From Microbispora siamensis (GTDB taxonomy: Bacteria > Actinomycetota > Actinomycetes > Streptosporangiales > Streptosporangiaceae), in assembly GCF_016863095.1 (NCBI RefSeq), contig NZ_BOOF01000031.1, positions 100,770-164,769 of the forward strand: a stretch of 64,000 nt of DNA, in the 5' to 3' direction. Both the position numbers and the translations under genes were made by a program. Below are positions 44,737 through 53,891 of this stretch, piece by piece. Each line of letters begins with the position of its first letter. The first letter of the stretch is position 1. The notes under the pieces were generated by a model that was given only the letters and a program-made list of their open reading frames with translations, ran no database searches and had not been told where the DNA came from.

Positions 44737-45558
44737 TTACGCCCGGCCGCTTGCAGACGGCTTGCCGAGAATTGCCACGAGGTCGCCGAGGAAGGCCACG
44801 ACTCCGTCGGGGCCGTCCACCACCACGTCGGCGCGCTCCGCCAGGGCGGTCACCTCCGTGGACCCGCTGCACACCCGTACGCCGGGGATCCCGGCCGACT
44901 CGACCGCATCGAAGGCGGCGAGGTCCCCCAGGTCGTCGCCGACGAACATGACCGAGCGGGCGTCCCGCTCGGCGAGGAAGGCCGACAGGGCCCGTCCCTT
45001 GTCCATTCCGGCAGGCCGCAGCTCCAGCACCATGCGGCCCGGCTCGACCGCCAGCCCGGCCTCCTCGGCCAGCGCCGCGACCGGCCCGCGCAGCGCCTCC
45101 AGCGCCCCCGCGGGGTCGGCGCACCGCCGGGTGTGCACGGCGACGGCCCGGTCCTTGTCCTCGATCCACGCGCCGTCGAGGCCTCCCACCAGCTCGGGCA
45201 GCCGGGCGCGGACCAGGTCGAGCCCCGGCGGCGGGGGCGGAGCCGTCAGCCGGTTGTCCTCCCAGCGTTCCAGCCCGTAGTGGCCGAGGATCACCAGGCC
45301 GGGCACGTCGGCGAGGGACGGCCCGCCGGGGACCTCGCCGAGGGCGAGCGCCGTACGCGGCGGGCGGCCGGTGACGATCACGACGGCGCGCACCAGCGGG
45401 GCGAGCGCGGCCAGCACGCCGGGCACGCCGGGATGCACCCGGGCGGCGGCGGGGTCGGGCACGATCGGGGAGAGCGTGCCGTCGTAGTCGAGCCCGATCA
45501 CGGCGCCGGCCGGATCGGCGACGATCGCGTCGAGTCCTGCGTGCGCGGGCAGGGTCAT
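44737..45558 (-). CDS. otsB: Trehalose-6-phosphate phosphatase
   Basis: The 273-residue HAD phosphatase removes phosphate from trehalose-6-phosphate. Motif I is GLDYDGTLSPI (nucleophile Asp24, acid/base Asp26), motif II is VIVTGR, Lys lies in GMDKGRALSAFL, and motif IV is VGDDLGDLAAFDA. A trehalose-phosphatase cap lies between. It completes the pathway started by otsA. It follows the DUF3263 gene on the same strand with a 94-base gap. Confidence 0.92.
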   Translation of the reverse strand: MTLPAHAGLDAIVADPAGAVIGLDYDGTLSPIVPDPAAARVHPGVPGVLAALAPLVRAVVIVTGRPPRTALALGEVPGGPSLADVPGLVILGHYGLERWEDNRLTAPPPPPGLDLVRARLPELVGGLDGAWIEDKDRAVAVHTRRCADPAGALEALRGPVAALAEEAGLAVEPGRMVLELRPAGMDKGRALSAFLAERDARSVMFVGDDLGDLAAFDAVESAGIPGVRVCSGSTEVTALAERADVVVDGPDGVVAFLGDLVAILGKPSASGRA

Positions 45559-45652
45559 GGCCTCACTCCGAAGGGGGTCACGTGCGTACGCCTCGACGGC
45601 CTCATGCCCCGGGAGCGGGGCTCATGCGTGGAAGGGGAGAAACCAATGGGAA

Positions 45653-45934
45653 TCAGGAGTTCAGTCCGAAACGGCGGGCCGAGCGGTCGCGCCGCCGGCC
45701 GGCTCTCATCCGGCGCAGCCGCTTGACGAGCATGGGGTCGTGCTCGAGCGCCTCGGGCCGATCGATCAGCTCCCCGAGTAACTGGTAATACCGGGTCGCC
45801 GAGATGCCGAAGGCCTCCCTGATCGCCTGTTCCTTGGCGCCCGCGTAACGCCACCACTGGCGCTCGAACGCGAGCATCTCGCGGTCGCGGTCCGAGAGGT
45901 CGAGCCCGTCGCCGCCGGCCGGTTCGGTGTCCAT
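45653..45934 (-). CDS. DUF3263 protein
   Basis: The 93-residue protein has the conserved core LSDRDREMLAFERQWWRYAGAKEQAIREAFGISATRYYQLLGELIDRPEALEHDPMLVKRLRRMR, an HTH-like fold found in small actinobacterial proteins near trehalose genes. ATG 45934 has GAGGAGGAG just upstream, better than the longer frame start. A DNA-binding role is plausible but unproven. Confidence 0.82.
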   Translation of the reverse strand: MDTEPAGGDGLDLSDRDREMLAFERQWWRYAGAKEQAIREAFGISATRYYQLLGELIDRPEALEHDPMLVKRLRRMRAGRRRDRSARRFGLNS

Positions 45935-46040
45935 CCGCTCCTCCTCGATCGGCTCGCGAGCCCGTCCCATGGTAATGCCAAGCCCGCGAGACGAACCCGG
46001 GGTGTTCAGGCCGGGCAGGACGGACGTAATGTCACGTGGT

Positions 46041-46847
46041 GTGAGCTCTGTAATCACGCTTCTGACCGACTACGGGCTGGAGGACGGGTTCGTCGCCGCG
46101 TGCCACGGCGTGATCGCGGGCATCGCTCCGCAGGCTCGGATCATCGACGTGGGTCATCTCGTTCCCGCCGGGGACGTACGGCGCGGCGCGGCCATCCTCG
46201 CGCAGACCCTGCCCTACCTGCCGGCCGGCGTCCATCTCGCGGTCGTCGATCCCGCCGTGGGCGTGAACCGGCGCGCGGTCGCCGTGGAGGCGGGGGGACG
46301 GGTGTTCCTCGGCCCGGACAACGGCATCCTGTCGTGGGCCGTCCGCGCCGCGGGAGGCGCCGAGGCGGCCTACGAGATGACGAACAAGGACCTGTTCCTG
46401 GCTAGCGTCTCACCGACCTTCCCGGGACGGGACCTGTTCGCCCCGGTGGCCGCCCACCTGTGCACCGGACGCGCGGTCGCCGACGTGGGGCCGCCGATGC
46501 CCGTGGAGCGCCTGGTGACCCTGCCCGCGCCGACCTGCCGGTTGCGGGACGGCGCGGCCGAGGGCGAGGTGCTGTCGGTGGACAGGCACGGCAACGTCCA
46601 GTTGTCGATCACCGCCTCCGACCTGGCCGAGCTCGGCGTACGGCTCGGCGACACCGTCGCCGTTTGGCTCGGGCGCCGCCAGATCGCCGTGCCGTTCCGG
46701 GAGACGTTCACCGCCGTGCCGCCCGGCGACCTGGTGGCGTTCGCCGACTCCGCCGGCCTGGTCGCGATGGCGATCAACGCCGGGGACGCCGCCAACAGCC
46801 TGGGTCTGCCCCCGGGCGCGCACGTACGGCTGTCGCCCGGGCGCTGA
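46041..46847 (+). CDS. SAM hydroxide adenosyltransferase (DUF62/fluorinase family)
   Basis: The 268-residue enzyme of the fluorinase-like fold splits S-adenosylmethionine with water into adenosine and methionine. It begins VITLLTDYGLEDGFVAACHGVI, with VDPAVGVNRRAVAVEAGGRVFLGPDNGILSW and a C-terminal barrel with DRHGNVQLSI. The RNAA-type and DR-H triad-like residues point to hydroxide, not halide, use. GTG 46041 is 8 bases after TAATGT and matches the usual family start. ATG 46029 is the alternative. Confidence 0.85.
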   Translation: MSSVITLLTDYGLEDGFVAACHGVIAGIAPQARIIDVGHLVPAGDVRRGAAILAQTLPYLPAGVHLAVVDPAVGVNRRAVAVEAGGRVFLGPDNGILSWAVRAAGGAEAAYEMTNKDLFLASVSPTFPGRDLFAPVAAHLCTGRAVADVGPPMPVERLVTLPAPTCRLRDGAAEGEVLSVDRHGNVQLSITASDLAELGVRLGDTVAVWLGRRQIAVPFRETFTAVPPGDLVAFADSAGLVAMAINAGDAANSLGLPPGAHVRLSPGR

Positions 46848-46862
46848 CCCGGCCGGTTGGTT

Positions 46863-47879
46863 CTACTGGGCGTTCACCACGTCGCGGGCCTCCGCGAAGT
46901 GGCAGGCGCTGGGGTGGCCGCTGCCCGGGCGCGCCTCCAGCGCGGGCGTCTGCTCGGCGCAGATGTCCTGCGCCTTCCAGCACCGCGTGCGGAAGTGGCA
47001 GCCCGAGGGCGGGTTGGCCGGCGAGGGCGGGTCGCCCTGCAGGATGATCCGCTGGCGGGTCTCCCGGCCCTCGGGGTCGGGCACCGGGACGGCCGACAGC
47101 AGCGCCTGGGTGTACGGGTGCGTCGGGCTGTCGTAGATCTCGGCGTCGCTGCCCAGCTCGACGATCTTGCCGAGGTACATCACCGCGACCCGGTCGGAGA
47201 TGTGGCGGACCACCGACAGGTCGTGCGCGATGAAGATGTAGGCGAGGTCGAACTCGTTCTGCAGCCGCTCCAGCAGGTTCATGACCTGGGCCTGGATCGA
47301 CACGTCGAGCGCGGAGACCGGCTCGTCGCAGATGATGATCTCAGGCTGGAGCGCCAGGCCGCGGGCGATGCCGATGCGCTGGCGCTGGCCGCCGGAGAAC
47401 TGGTGCGGGTAGCGGTTGATGTGGTCGGGGTTGAGGCCGACCACCTCGAGCAGTTCCTGCACCCGGCGCCGCCGGCCGCCCTTCGGCACGACGTCCGAGT
47501 GGATCTCGAACGGCTCCCCCACGATGTCGCCGACGGTCATCCGCGGGTTCAGCGAGGTGTAGGGGTCCTGCATCACCATCTGGATGTTGCGGCGCATCCG
47601 CTTGAGCTCGGCGCCCCTGGCCGTGGTGATGTCCCTGCCGTGGACGCGCACGGAGCCCGACGTGGGCCGCTCCAGCGCCATCAGCAGCTTGGCCAGGGTG
47701 GACTTGCCACAGCCCGACTCGCCGACGATCCCGAGCGTCTCACCCCGGTGCAGGTCGAAGGAGACCCCGTCGACGGCCTTGATCGCGCCGATCTGCCGCT
47801 TGACGACGATGCCCTGGGTGAGCGGGAAGTGCTTGACCAGGTCGCGGACTTCGAGGATCGACTCAGTGTTCGCCTTCAT
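46863..47879 (-). CDS. dppF: Dipeptide/oligopeptide ABC transporter ATPase (DppF/OppF)
   Basis: The 338-residue ABC protein has Walker A GESGCGKSTLAK, signature FSGGQRQRIGIARGL and Walker B IIICDEPVSALD. It has the C-terminal oligopeptide-transporter domain with clustered Cys (GCHFRTRCWKAQDIC), which in some homologues holds an iron-sulfur cluster. It is the last gene of the operon and overlaps the DppD gene by 17 bases. I chose ATG 47879. Confidence 0.9.
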   Translation of the reverse strand: MKANTESILEVRDLVKHFPLTQGIVVKRQIGAIKAVDGVSFDLHRGETLGIVGESGCGKSTLAKLLMALERPTSGSVRVHGRDITTARGAELKRMRRNIQMVMQDPYTSLNPRMTVGDIVGEPFEIHSDVVPKGGRRRRVQELLEVVGLNPDHINRYPHQFSGGQRQRIGIARGLALQPEIIICDEPVSALDVSIQAQVMNLLERLQNEFDLAYIFIAHDLSVVRHISDRVAVMYLGKIVELGSDAEIYDSPTHPYTQALLSAVPVPDPEGRETRQRIILQGDPPSPANPPSGCHFRTRCWKAQDICAEQTPALEARPGSGHPSACHFAEARDVVNAQ

Positions 47880-48894
47880 CGATGACCTCCCTCCAGTAGT
47901 GGCAGGCGCTGCCGCGGGTGCCACTGATCGTGTACAGCGGGGGCACGTCGGTCACGCAGTTGTCCCGCCGGTACGGGCACCGCGGGTGGAAGGCGCAGCC
48001 CGTCGGCATCTCCAGCAGGTTGGGCGGCAGGCCCTTGATCGCGTAGAGCTCCTGGCCCTTGTGGTCCACCCGGGGGATCGACTCCAGCAGCCCCTTGGAG
48101 TAGGGGTGGGCCGGGTTCTTGTACAGGTCGTGCACCGGGGCGTTCTCGACGATGCGCCCGCCGTACATGACCGCGATCTTGTCCGCGACGTCGGCGACGA
48201 CGCCGAGGTCGTGGGTGATCAGGATCAGGCCCATGTTGCTGTCGCGCTGCAGTTCCGCGAGCAGGCCCATGATCTGGGCCTGGACGGTCACGTCGAGCGC
48301 GGTGGTCGGCTCGTCCGCGATCAGGATCTCCGGGTCGAGCGCGATCGCCATGGCGATCATGATGCGCTGCCGCATGCCGCCGGAGAACTGGTGCGGGAAG
48401 TCGTTGACCCGGTCCTTGGCCGCCGGGATCCTGACCCGGTCCATCAGCTCGACGGCCTTCTTCTTGGCCTCGGCCCGCGACGTGCCGCGGTGCATGCGGA
48501 ACATCTCGGCGATCTGCCAGCCGACCGGGAAGACCGGGTTCAGCGCGGACAGCGCGTCCTGGAAGACCATGGAGATGCCCTCCCCGCGGACCCTCCTGCG
48601 CTGGTCCTCGGGGAGCTTGAGCAGGTCGACGCCCCGGAAGCGGATCTCGCCCCCGGTGATCTTCCCCGGGGGCATGTCGAGGATGCCCATGATGGTCTGG
48701 GCGGTGACGCTCTTGCCCGAGCCCGACTCGCCCAGCACGGCGAGCGTCTCGCCGGCGTCCACGCTGTAGGTCACGCCGTTGACGGCCTTGGCCACGCCCG
48801 CCCGGGTGCGGAACTCGACGTGGAGGTCGTCCACCTCCAGCAGGGCGCCGCTGTGGGAGCCTCTGCCCACCTGCTCGGAAAGCACTTCCGTCAC
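47863..48894 (-). CDS. dppD: Dipeptide/oligopeptide ABC transporter ATPase (DppD/OppD)
   Basis: The 343-residue ATPase has Walker A GESGSGKSVTAQ, Q-loop FQDALSALNPV, signature FSGGMRQRIMIAMAI, Walker B ILIADEPTTALD and a C-terminal oligopeptide domain (GCAFHPRCPYRRDNC). It forms a heterodimer with DppF. It starts 13 bases after dppC. Confidence 0.9.
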   Translation of the reverse strand: MTEVLSEQVGRGSHSGALLEVDDLHVEFRTRAGVAKAVNGVTYSVDAGETLAVLGESGSGKSVTAQTIMGILDMPPGKITGGEIRFRGVDLLKLPEDQRRRVRGEGISMVFQDALSALNPVFPVGWQIAEMFRMHRGTSRAEAKKKAVELMDRVRIPAAKDRVNDFPHQFSGGMRQRIMIAMAIALDPEILIADEPTTALDVTVQAQIMGLLAELQRDSNMGLILITHDLGVVADVADKIAVMYGGRIVENAPVHDLYKNPAHPYSKGLLESIPRVDHKGQELYAIKGLPPNLLEMPTGCAFHPRCPYRRDNCVTDVPPLYTISGTRGSACHYWREVIDEGEH

Positions 48895-48907
48895 TCGCTG
48901 TGCCTCC

Positions 48908-49855
48908 TCATCGAAGCTTCGGGTCGAGGGCGTCGCGTACGGCTTCGCCGAGCATGACGAAGGTCAGCACGCACAGGGACAGGAACGCGGCCGGGAAGAA
49001 CATGGCGTGCGGCGCGGTCCTGATGTACGAGGCGTGGTCGGCGATCGCGATGCCCCAGGAGATGACCGGCGAACGCAGGCCGATACCGAGCAGCGACAAC
49101 GTGGCCTCGGCGCCGATGTAGCTGCCGATCGTGATCGTCGCGTACACGAGGATCGGCGCCAGCGAGTTCGGCAGGAGGTGCCTGAAGATGATCCGCAGCG
49201 GTCCGGCTCCGAGCGCCCTGGCGGCCTGCACGTAGTCCTGGTGCTTGGCCTGGATGACGGCCGAGCGGGCGATGCGCATCAGGATCGGCCAGCCCAGCAG
49301 GGCGAGCACGACGATGACGACCGCCATGATCGTCGCCTTGCCGGGGTTCGACTGGGCCGGCGCGATGGTGCCGAGGATGATGATCGCGCCCAGCACGTAC
49401 GGCAGGCCGAGGAACATCTCGCCGACGCGGGAGATGATCGCGTCGAGCCAGCGCCCGAAGTAGGCCGCCAGCACGCCCGTCAGGCCGCCGAGCAGGACGG
49501 TGGCCAGCGTGGCCAGCACACCCACGATGATCGAGGTGCGGGCGCCGTACACCGCACGGGCGTAGACGTCGCGCCCCTGAAGGTCGTAGCCGAACCACGC
49601 GTCCGAGCTCGGCAGCTCCATGCTCTTGGCGAGCGTGGCGTACTCCGGGTCCTTGTGCGTGAACAGCGACGGGAAGGCCGCCATCAGGAGGAACACGACC
49701 AGCATCACGAGCGAGATCCAGAAGATCTTGCGCCGCTTCAGGATGTCCCACGTGTCGCGCCAGAGGCTGCGCTGGCTGTCCCGGACCGCGACCGGGCTCG
49801 CCGTCGGCTCGTCCGCGCCCTTGATCAGATCTTGCGTCGCGGTCGGGTCACTCAT
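48908..49855 (-). CDS. dppC: Dipeptide/oligopeptide ABC transporter permease (DppC)
   Basis: The 315-residue inner-membrane permease has an N-terminal cytoplasmic segment, a first TM helix (IFWISLVMLVVFLLMAAFPSLF) and the BPD core with the EAA-loop-like QAARALGAGPLRIIFRHLLPNSLAPILV. It overlaps dppB by 8 bases, which indicates coupled translation. Confidence 0.9.
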   Translation of the reverse strand: MSDPTATQDLIKGADEPTASPVAVRDSQRSLWRDTWDILKRRKIFWISLVMLVVFLLMAAFPSLFTHKDPEYATLAKSMELPSSDAWFGYDLQGRDVYARAVYGARTSIIVGVLATLATVLLGGLTGVLAAYFGRWLDAIISRVGEMFLGLPYVLGAIIILGTIAPAQSNPGKATIMAVVIVVLALLGWPILMRIARSAVIQAKHQDYVQAARALGAGPLRIIFRHLLPNSLAPILVYATITIGSYIGAEATLSLLGIGLRSPVISWGIAIADHASYIRTAPHAMFFPAAFLSLCVLTFVMLGEAVRDALDPKLR

Positions 49856-50774
49856 AGCGGATCCTCGGGTCGAGCACGCCGTAGAGGAGGTCGACGAGCA
49901 GGTTGGAGAGCAGGTACACGAGCACGAGCAGCGTGGCCACGGGGACCACGATCGTGTAGTCCTGGCCGTTGATGGCCCGCCACAGCAGGCCGCCGATGCC
50001 GTGGATGTTGAAGATGCCCTCGGTGATGATGGCGCCGGACATCAGCGAGCCGACCTCGGTGCCGAGGAACGTCAGCACCGGGATGAGCGAGTTGCGCAGC
50101 AGGTGGATCCCGACCACCCGCCGGTTGGTCAGGCCCTTGGCCACGGCCGTACGCACGTAGTCGGCGCGCAGGTTCTCCACGATGCTCGTACGGGTGAGCC
50201 GCGCGGTGAACGCCATGTTGAGGCTGGCCAGCACCAGCGCCGGGACGATCAGCTCGGGGATCGTCGCCTCGTCCGTCACGGTCGGCTCGATCACGTGGAA
50301 CTGGACACCGAGGATCCACTGCAGCAGATAACCGGTGACGAAGATGGGCAGCGACAGCAGGAACAGCGTGGAGATCGTCACCACGTTGTCGAGGAAGCCG
50401 CCGCGCTTGAGCCCCGACAGCACGCCGGCGCCGATTCCGATGATCGCCTCGAAGAGCACCGCCATCAGCGCGAGCCTGATGGTGATCGGCCAGGCGTCGC
50501 CGAGCTGGGTCGCGACGGACACGCCGTTGAAGTCGGTGCCCAGGTTCCCGGTGAGCAGGTTCTTCAGGAAGCTCCAGTACTGCACCAGGATGGGCTGGTC
50601 CAGCCCGAACTGCTCGCGCATGGCCGTGACATAGCTGTCCGGACAGGGCCGCTGGCCGCATCTCCCGGCGAACGGGTCACCCGGGAGCTGCCAGACCATG
50701 TAGTTGATGATGAAGGTCGTGCCCAGCACGACAGGCACGAGTTGCAGCAGGCGCCGGATCGCGTATCGGCCCAT
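49848..50774 (-). CDS. dppB: Dipeptide/oligopeptide ABC transporter permease (DppB)
   Basis: The 308-residue permease has the typical N-terminus MGRYAIRRLLQLVPVVLGTTFIINYMVWQLPGDP, a Cys-pair periplasmic insert (CGQRPC) and the EAA-type loop YVRTAVAKGLTNRRVVGIHLLRNSLIPVLT. GGAGGT precedes ATG 50774 closely. It is separated from dppA by two hairpins, which probably lower its expression relative to the binding protein. Confidence 0.9.
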   Translation of the reverse strand: MGRYAIRRLLQLVPVVLGTTFIINYMVWQLPGDPFAGRCGQRPCPDSYVTAMREQFGLDQPILVQYWSFLKNLLTGNLGTDFNGVSVATQLGDAWPITIRLALMAVLFEAIIGIGAGVLSGLKRGGFLDNVVTISTLFLLSLPIFVTGYLLQWILGVQFHVIEPTVTDEATIPELIVPALVLASLNMAFTARLTRTSIVENLRADYVRTAVAKGLTNRRVVGIHLLRNSLIPVLTFLGTEVGSLMSGAIITEGIFNIHGIGGLLWRAINGQDYTIVVPVATLLVLVYLLSNLLVDLLYGVLDPRIRYE

Positions 50775-50812
50775 GCGCACCTCCGATCTGACGCTAAAGG
50801 TCGTACATGCGC

Positions 50813-50834
50813 CCCCCGTGGGTCAACACGGGGG
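50813..50834 (-). terminator. Hairpin 2 between dppA and dppB
   Basis: CCCCCGTG-GGTCAA-CACGGGGG is a perfect 8-bp stem. With the hairpin at 50855-50883 it forms an attenuating intercistronic region downstream of dppA. Confidence 0.65.
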
Positions 50835-50854
50835 ATCGCGAATGGACAGCCCAC

Positions 50855-50883
50855 GAGGCCGGCCCCGGTGGGGAACCGGCCTC
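50855..50883 (-). terminator. Hairpin 1 downstream of dppA
   Basis: GAGGCCGG (50855-50862) pairs with CCGGCCTC (50876-50883), 24 bases beyond the dppA stop. It is a partial terminator or a 3' stabilising structure. No T tract is present. Confidence 0.7.
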
Positions 50884-50907
50884 GGGGGGTTCACCTACGA
50901 GCTGTCC

Positions 50908-52593
50908 CTACGCTTCCTTGATCGCGATCGACAGCGGGTCGAGCACGCCGAAGGGGGTGACCTTCACGCCGGTCACCCACTTGGAGGTGCCGGCCTGCAG
51001 ACCGTACGACCACAGCGGAATCGCGGGCATGTCCTGCTGCAGCATAGCCTCGGCCTGCTGGTAGAGGGCGTTGGCCTGGGCCGGGTCGGTGGCGGTGTCG
51101 GCCTCGTGGAGCTTCTTGTCGAGCTCCTTGTTGCTGTAGAGACCGTCGTTGGAGGAGGCGCCGGTCTTGTACAGCGGGTTCAGGAAGTTCTCGATGTGCG
51201 GGTAGTCCATCTGCCAGCCGGTGCGGAACGCGCCCTTGATCTTGTGCTGGGTGATGGTGTCACGCAGCTCGGCGAAGGTGGGCATGTCCTTGTGCACGAA
51301 CTTCACGCCGGCGTCGGCACCGAAGGCCTGGTTGATGCTGTTGACCGTGGCCTCGATCCACTCCTTGTGAGTGCCGTCGGCGTTGGACCAGATCGGGAAC
51401 TCGGCCGGCGGGGTGTAGCCCTCGGACTTGGCCTTGGCGAGGTACTCCTTGGCCTTGGCGGGGTTGTAGGTGCACAGGTCGCCGCAGGCGCCGTCCTTGA
51501 AGCCCTCGACGATCGGGGAGACCCAGCCGTTGATGGGCACGCGGCCCTTGTTGAAGATCTTGTCGGTGATCGTCTTCCGGTCGATCGCGTACGACACGGC
51601 CTTGCGGAAGTCCGCGTTGCCGCCGAACTCCTTGTCGTACAGCGGGAAGGTGATCGTCTGGATGACGCCCTGCTGGCCGTCGATCGCGCGGTCGCCGAGG
51701 TCGGTCTTCCACTTGTCGCCGGCGAGGGCCGACGGCGGGATCAGCTCGGTGAAGTCGAGGTTGTTGGAGACCAGGTCCGCGTACGCCGCGTTGTCGTCCT
51801 TGTACATCTTGTAGACGATCTTCTTGACCTTGGGCTTCTCCGGCCCGGGGTAGTCGGGGTTCGCCTCGACGATGATCTGCGAGTTGTGGTCCCACTGCAC
51901 GAACTTGAAAGGACCGTTGGTGACCGGCTTCTGCGCGAAGCCCTTCGGGTCCTTGAAGAAGGCGTCGGGAAGCGCCGCGAAGCTCGTGTAGCCGAGCTTG
52001 GTGCGGAACACGGCGACGGGCGCGGTCAGCGTCACCTTGAAGGTGAGGTCGTCGACGACCTCCAGGCCCTCCAGCTTGTCGGTCTCCGGCTTCGGAGCCT
52101 CCTTCGGCCCGTCGGGGCCGTCGGGGTCGGCGGTGTTGACCTTGTCGAAGCCCACGATGTCGCCGAACCAGAAGCTGCCGAGCTGGGCGTTCGGCGAGTA
52201 GGCGGTGTAGTTCCAGGCGTCGACGTAGTTCTTCGCGGTGACCGGCGTGCCGTCGGTCCACTTCAGACCGGGCTTGAGCTTGATCGTCCACACCTTGTTG
52301 TCGGTGGTCTCGATCGACTCCGCCTGGTCGAGCTCGGGAGCGGCCGTGTCCGAGTTGTACTTGACGAGGCGGCTGTACACGAACTCGTTGATCGTGCCAC
52401 CACAGGTCTCGTTGATGTTTCCGGGGACGAAGCCGGTCTGCGGCTCACAACCACGGATGTAGACGGTCCCCGTGGCGGCCCGGGGGTTGTCCCCGCCGCC
52501 GCTACTGGAGCCGCCGCCCCCGCCGCACGCGGCGACGCCGAGCGCAAGCAGCGCGGTGCCGGTGGCGATCTTTGCGCCCTTAGTCACGCGCAT
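50908..52593 (-). CDS. dppA: Dipeptide/oligopeptide ABC transporter substrate-binding lipoprotein
   Basis: The 561-residue family 5 solute-binding protein has a lipoprotein signal with lipobox VAAC (Cys23) and then a Gly/Ser-rich linker. It contains IKLKPGLKWTDGTPVTAKNYVDAWNYT and DFRKAVSYAIDRKTITDKIF, the SBP_bac_5 hallmarks. GGGAGG precedes the ATG by about 12 bases. It is the first gene of dppABCDF. The ligand is probably an oligopeptide, but the class also binds other small molecules. Confidence 0.92.
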   Translation of the reverse strand: MRVTKGAKIATGTALLALGVAACGGGGGSSSGGGDNPRAATGTVYIRGCEPQTGFVPGNINETCGGTINEFVYSRLVKYNSDTAAPELDQAESIETTDNKVWTIKLKPGLKWTDGTPVTAKNYVDAWNYTAYSPNAQLGSFWFGDIVGFDKVNTADPDGPDGPKEAPKPETDKLEGLEVVDDLTFKVTLTAPVAVFRTKLGYTSFAALPDAFFKDPKGFAQKPVTNGPFKFVQWDHNSQIIVEANPDYPGPEKPKVKKIVYKMYKDDNAAYADLVSNNLDFTELIPPSALAGDKWKTDLGDRAIDGQQGVIQTITFPLYDKEFGGNADFRKAVSYAIDRKTITDKIFNKGRVPINGWVSPIVEGFKDGACGDLCTYNPAKAKEYLAKAKSEGYTPPAEFPIWSNADGTHKEWIEATVNSINQAFGADAGVKFVHKDMPTFAELRDTITQHKIKGAFRTGWQMDYPHIENFLNPLYKTGASSNDGLYSNKELDKKLHEADTATDPAQANALYQQAEAMLQQDMPAIPLWSYGLQAGTSKWVTGVKVTPFGVLDPLSIAIKEA

Positions 52594-52985
52594 AGTGGAT
52601 TGGTCCTCCCTCTAAGGATGGGCGTTCGCGCTGGTTGGCACCCGGTTTGCCGGGCATCGTCAAACCAGCTGACGTCCTGCCAGTCGTCCGGAGCATCCCT
52701 TACCGGACGCACCAGAGGAGTCTCCGGCACGTTGCAGTTCGGTCACACGTGCGTCAGTCGGGCGTCACACACATTCCTGTGAGCCCAACCTTAAATGCCC
52801 AGCACGGCATCAAACTCCCCTTTAGAGTACATATACCGACAGGCGGCGAGTCCTTTGGCCAAGGGTGAGGGCGACACCCGCGCCCCGGTCCCCGGATCAG
52901 GATGTCCTGGGCTACCTTTGACCAGTCGCAGCCACGTTCGGTGCGACAGCCGTCCCACCGACCTCCATCCAATAGAGTCCATGCC
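52594..52985. other. Divergent intergenic region, dppA / Wzm
   Basis: About 390 bases hold the upstream regions of both genes. On the plus side, TAGAGT (52973-52978) lies 7 bases before ATG 52986, fitting a leaderless transcript. On the minus side, the dppA leader contains a small hairpin (CCCGG-TTTG-CCGGG near 52648) and a GGGAGG ribosome site. Short frames on both strands lack family resemblance. Confidence 0.5.
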
Positions 52986-53891
52986 ATGAGCCAGCCGGAA
53001 TCCGCGCTCGCGGAGGCCCAGGGTGGCGGCCGAGCCCCGGAGTCGCTGGCCGCGCTCGCCGAGCGTCACGGACTACGACGCGCCATCGCACGCCCCAGCA
53101 TGCCCGCCTACCTGCGCCAACTGTGGGACCGGCGGCACTTCATCCTCACGTACGCCACCTCGCGCAACGTCTCGAAGTATTCCGAGTCGATGCTCGGGCA
53201 GCTCTGGCAGGTGCTGACCCCGCTGCTCAACGCCGCGGTGTACTGGCTGATGTTCGGCGTCATCCTCGGGCAGAGCAAGTCGATCGAGAACTACCCGGCG
53301 TTCCTCATCACCGGGGTCATGGTATTCACCTTCACCCAGCGCACGGTGATCAGCGGCGCCAAGTCCATCTCGTCGAACCTCTCCCTCATCCGGGCGCTCC
53401 ACTTCCCGCGGGGCGCCCTCCCGCTGGCGTACACGATCCAGGAGCTCCAGCAGCTCGGCTACTCCATGGCCGTGCTCGTCCTCCTGGTGCTCGTCACCGG
53501 GGAGCCGGTGAGCTGGCTCTGGCTGCTGATCCCCGTCACGCTGCTCATGCAGCTCGTCTTCAACATCGGCATGGGCATGTTCATGGCCCGCCTCGGCGCG
53601 TTCATGCGGGACATGAACCAGCTGCTGCCGTTCATCACCCGCACCTGGCTCTACGCCTCCGGCGTCTTCTACGAGATCGACGACCGCACCAAGGACCTGC
53701 CGGACTTCCTCCGCTGGGCACTGGAGTTCAACCCCGCCGCCGCCTACATCGAGTTCATGCGCGACCTGCTGATCTACCAGCGGTTCCCCGAGCGCTGGGC
53801 GTGGGTTACCTGTCTATTCTGGGCAGTGTTCGCACTGATCGTCGGCTTCTGGTACTTCTGGCGGGCCGAGGAGAGGTACGGCCGTGGCTGA
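52986..53891 (+). CDS. ABC-2 type polysaccharide export permease (Wzm/TagG-like)
   Basis: The 301-residue inner-membrane permease has six helices after a cytoplasmic N-terminus. It contains the typical YSESMLGQLWQVLTPLLNAAVYWLMFGVILG and PFITRTWLYASGVFYEI segments of cell-surface polysaccharide exporters (galactan, teichoic-acid or O-antigen type). ATG 52986 is leaderless behind TAGAGT. It overlaps the ATPase gene by 8 bases and must form a 2+2 complex with it. Confidence 0.88.
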   Translation: MSQPESALAEAQGGGRAPESLAALAERHGLRRAIARPSMPAYLRQLWDRRHFILTYATSRNVSKYSESMLGQLWQVLTPLLNAAVYWLMFGVILGQSKSIENYPAFLITGVMVFTFTQRTVISGAKSISSNLSLIRALHFPRGALPLAYTIQELQQLGYSMAVLVLLVLVTGEPVSWLWLLIPVTLLMQLVFNIGMGMFMARLGAFMRDMNQLLPFITRTWLYASGVFYEIDDRTKDLPDFLRWALEFNPAAAYIEFMRDLLIYQRFPERWAWVTCLFWAVFALIVGFWYFWRAEERYGRG

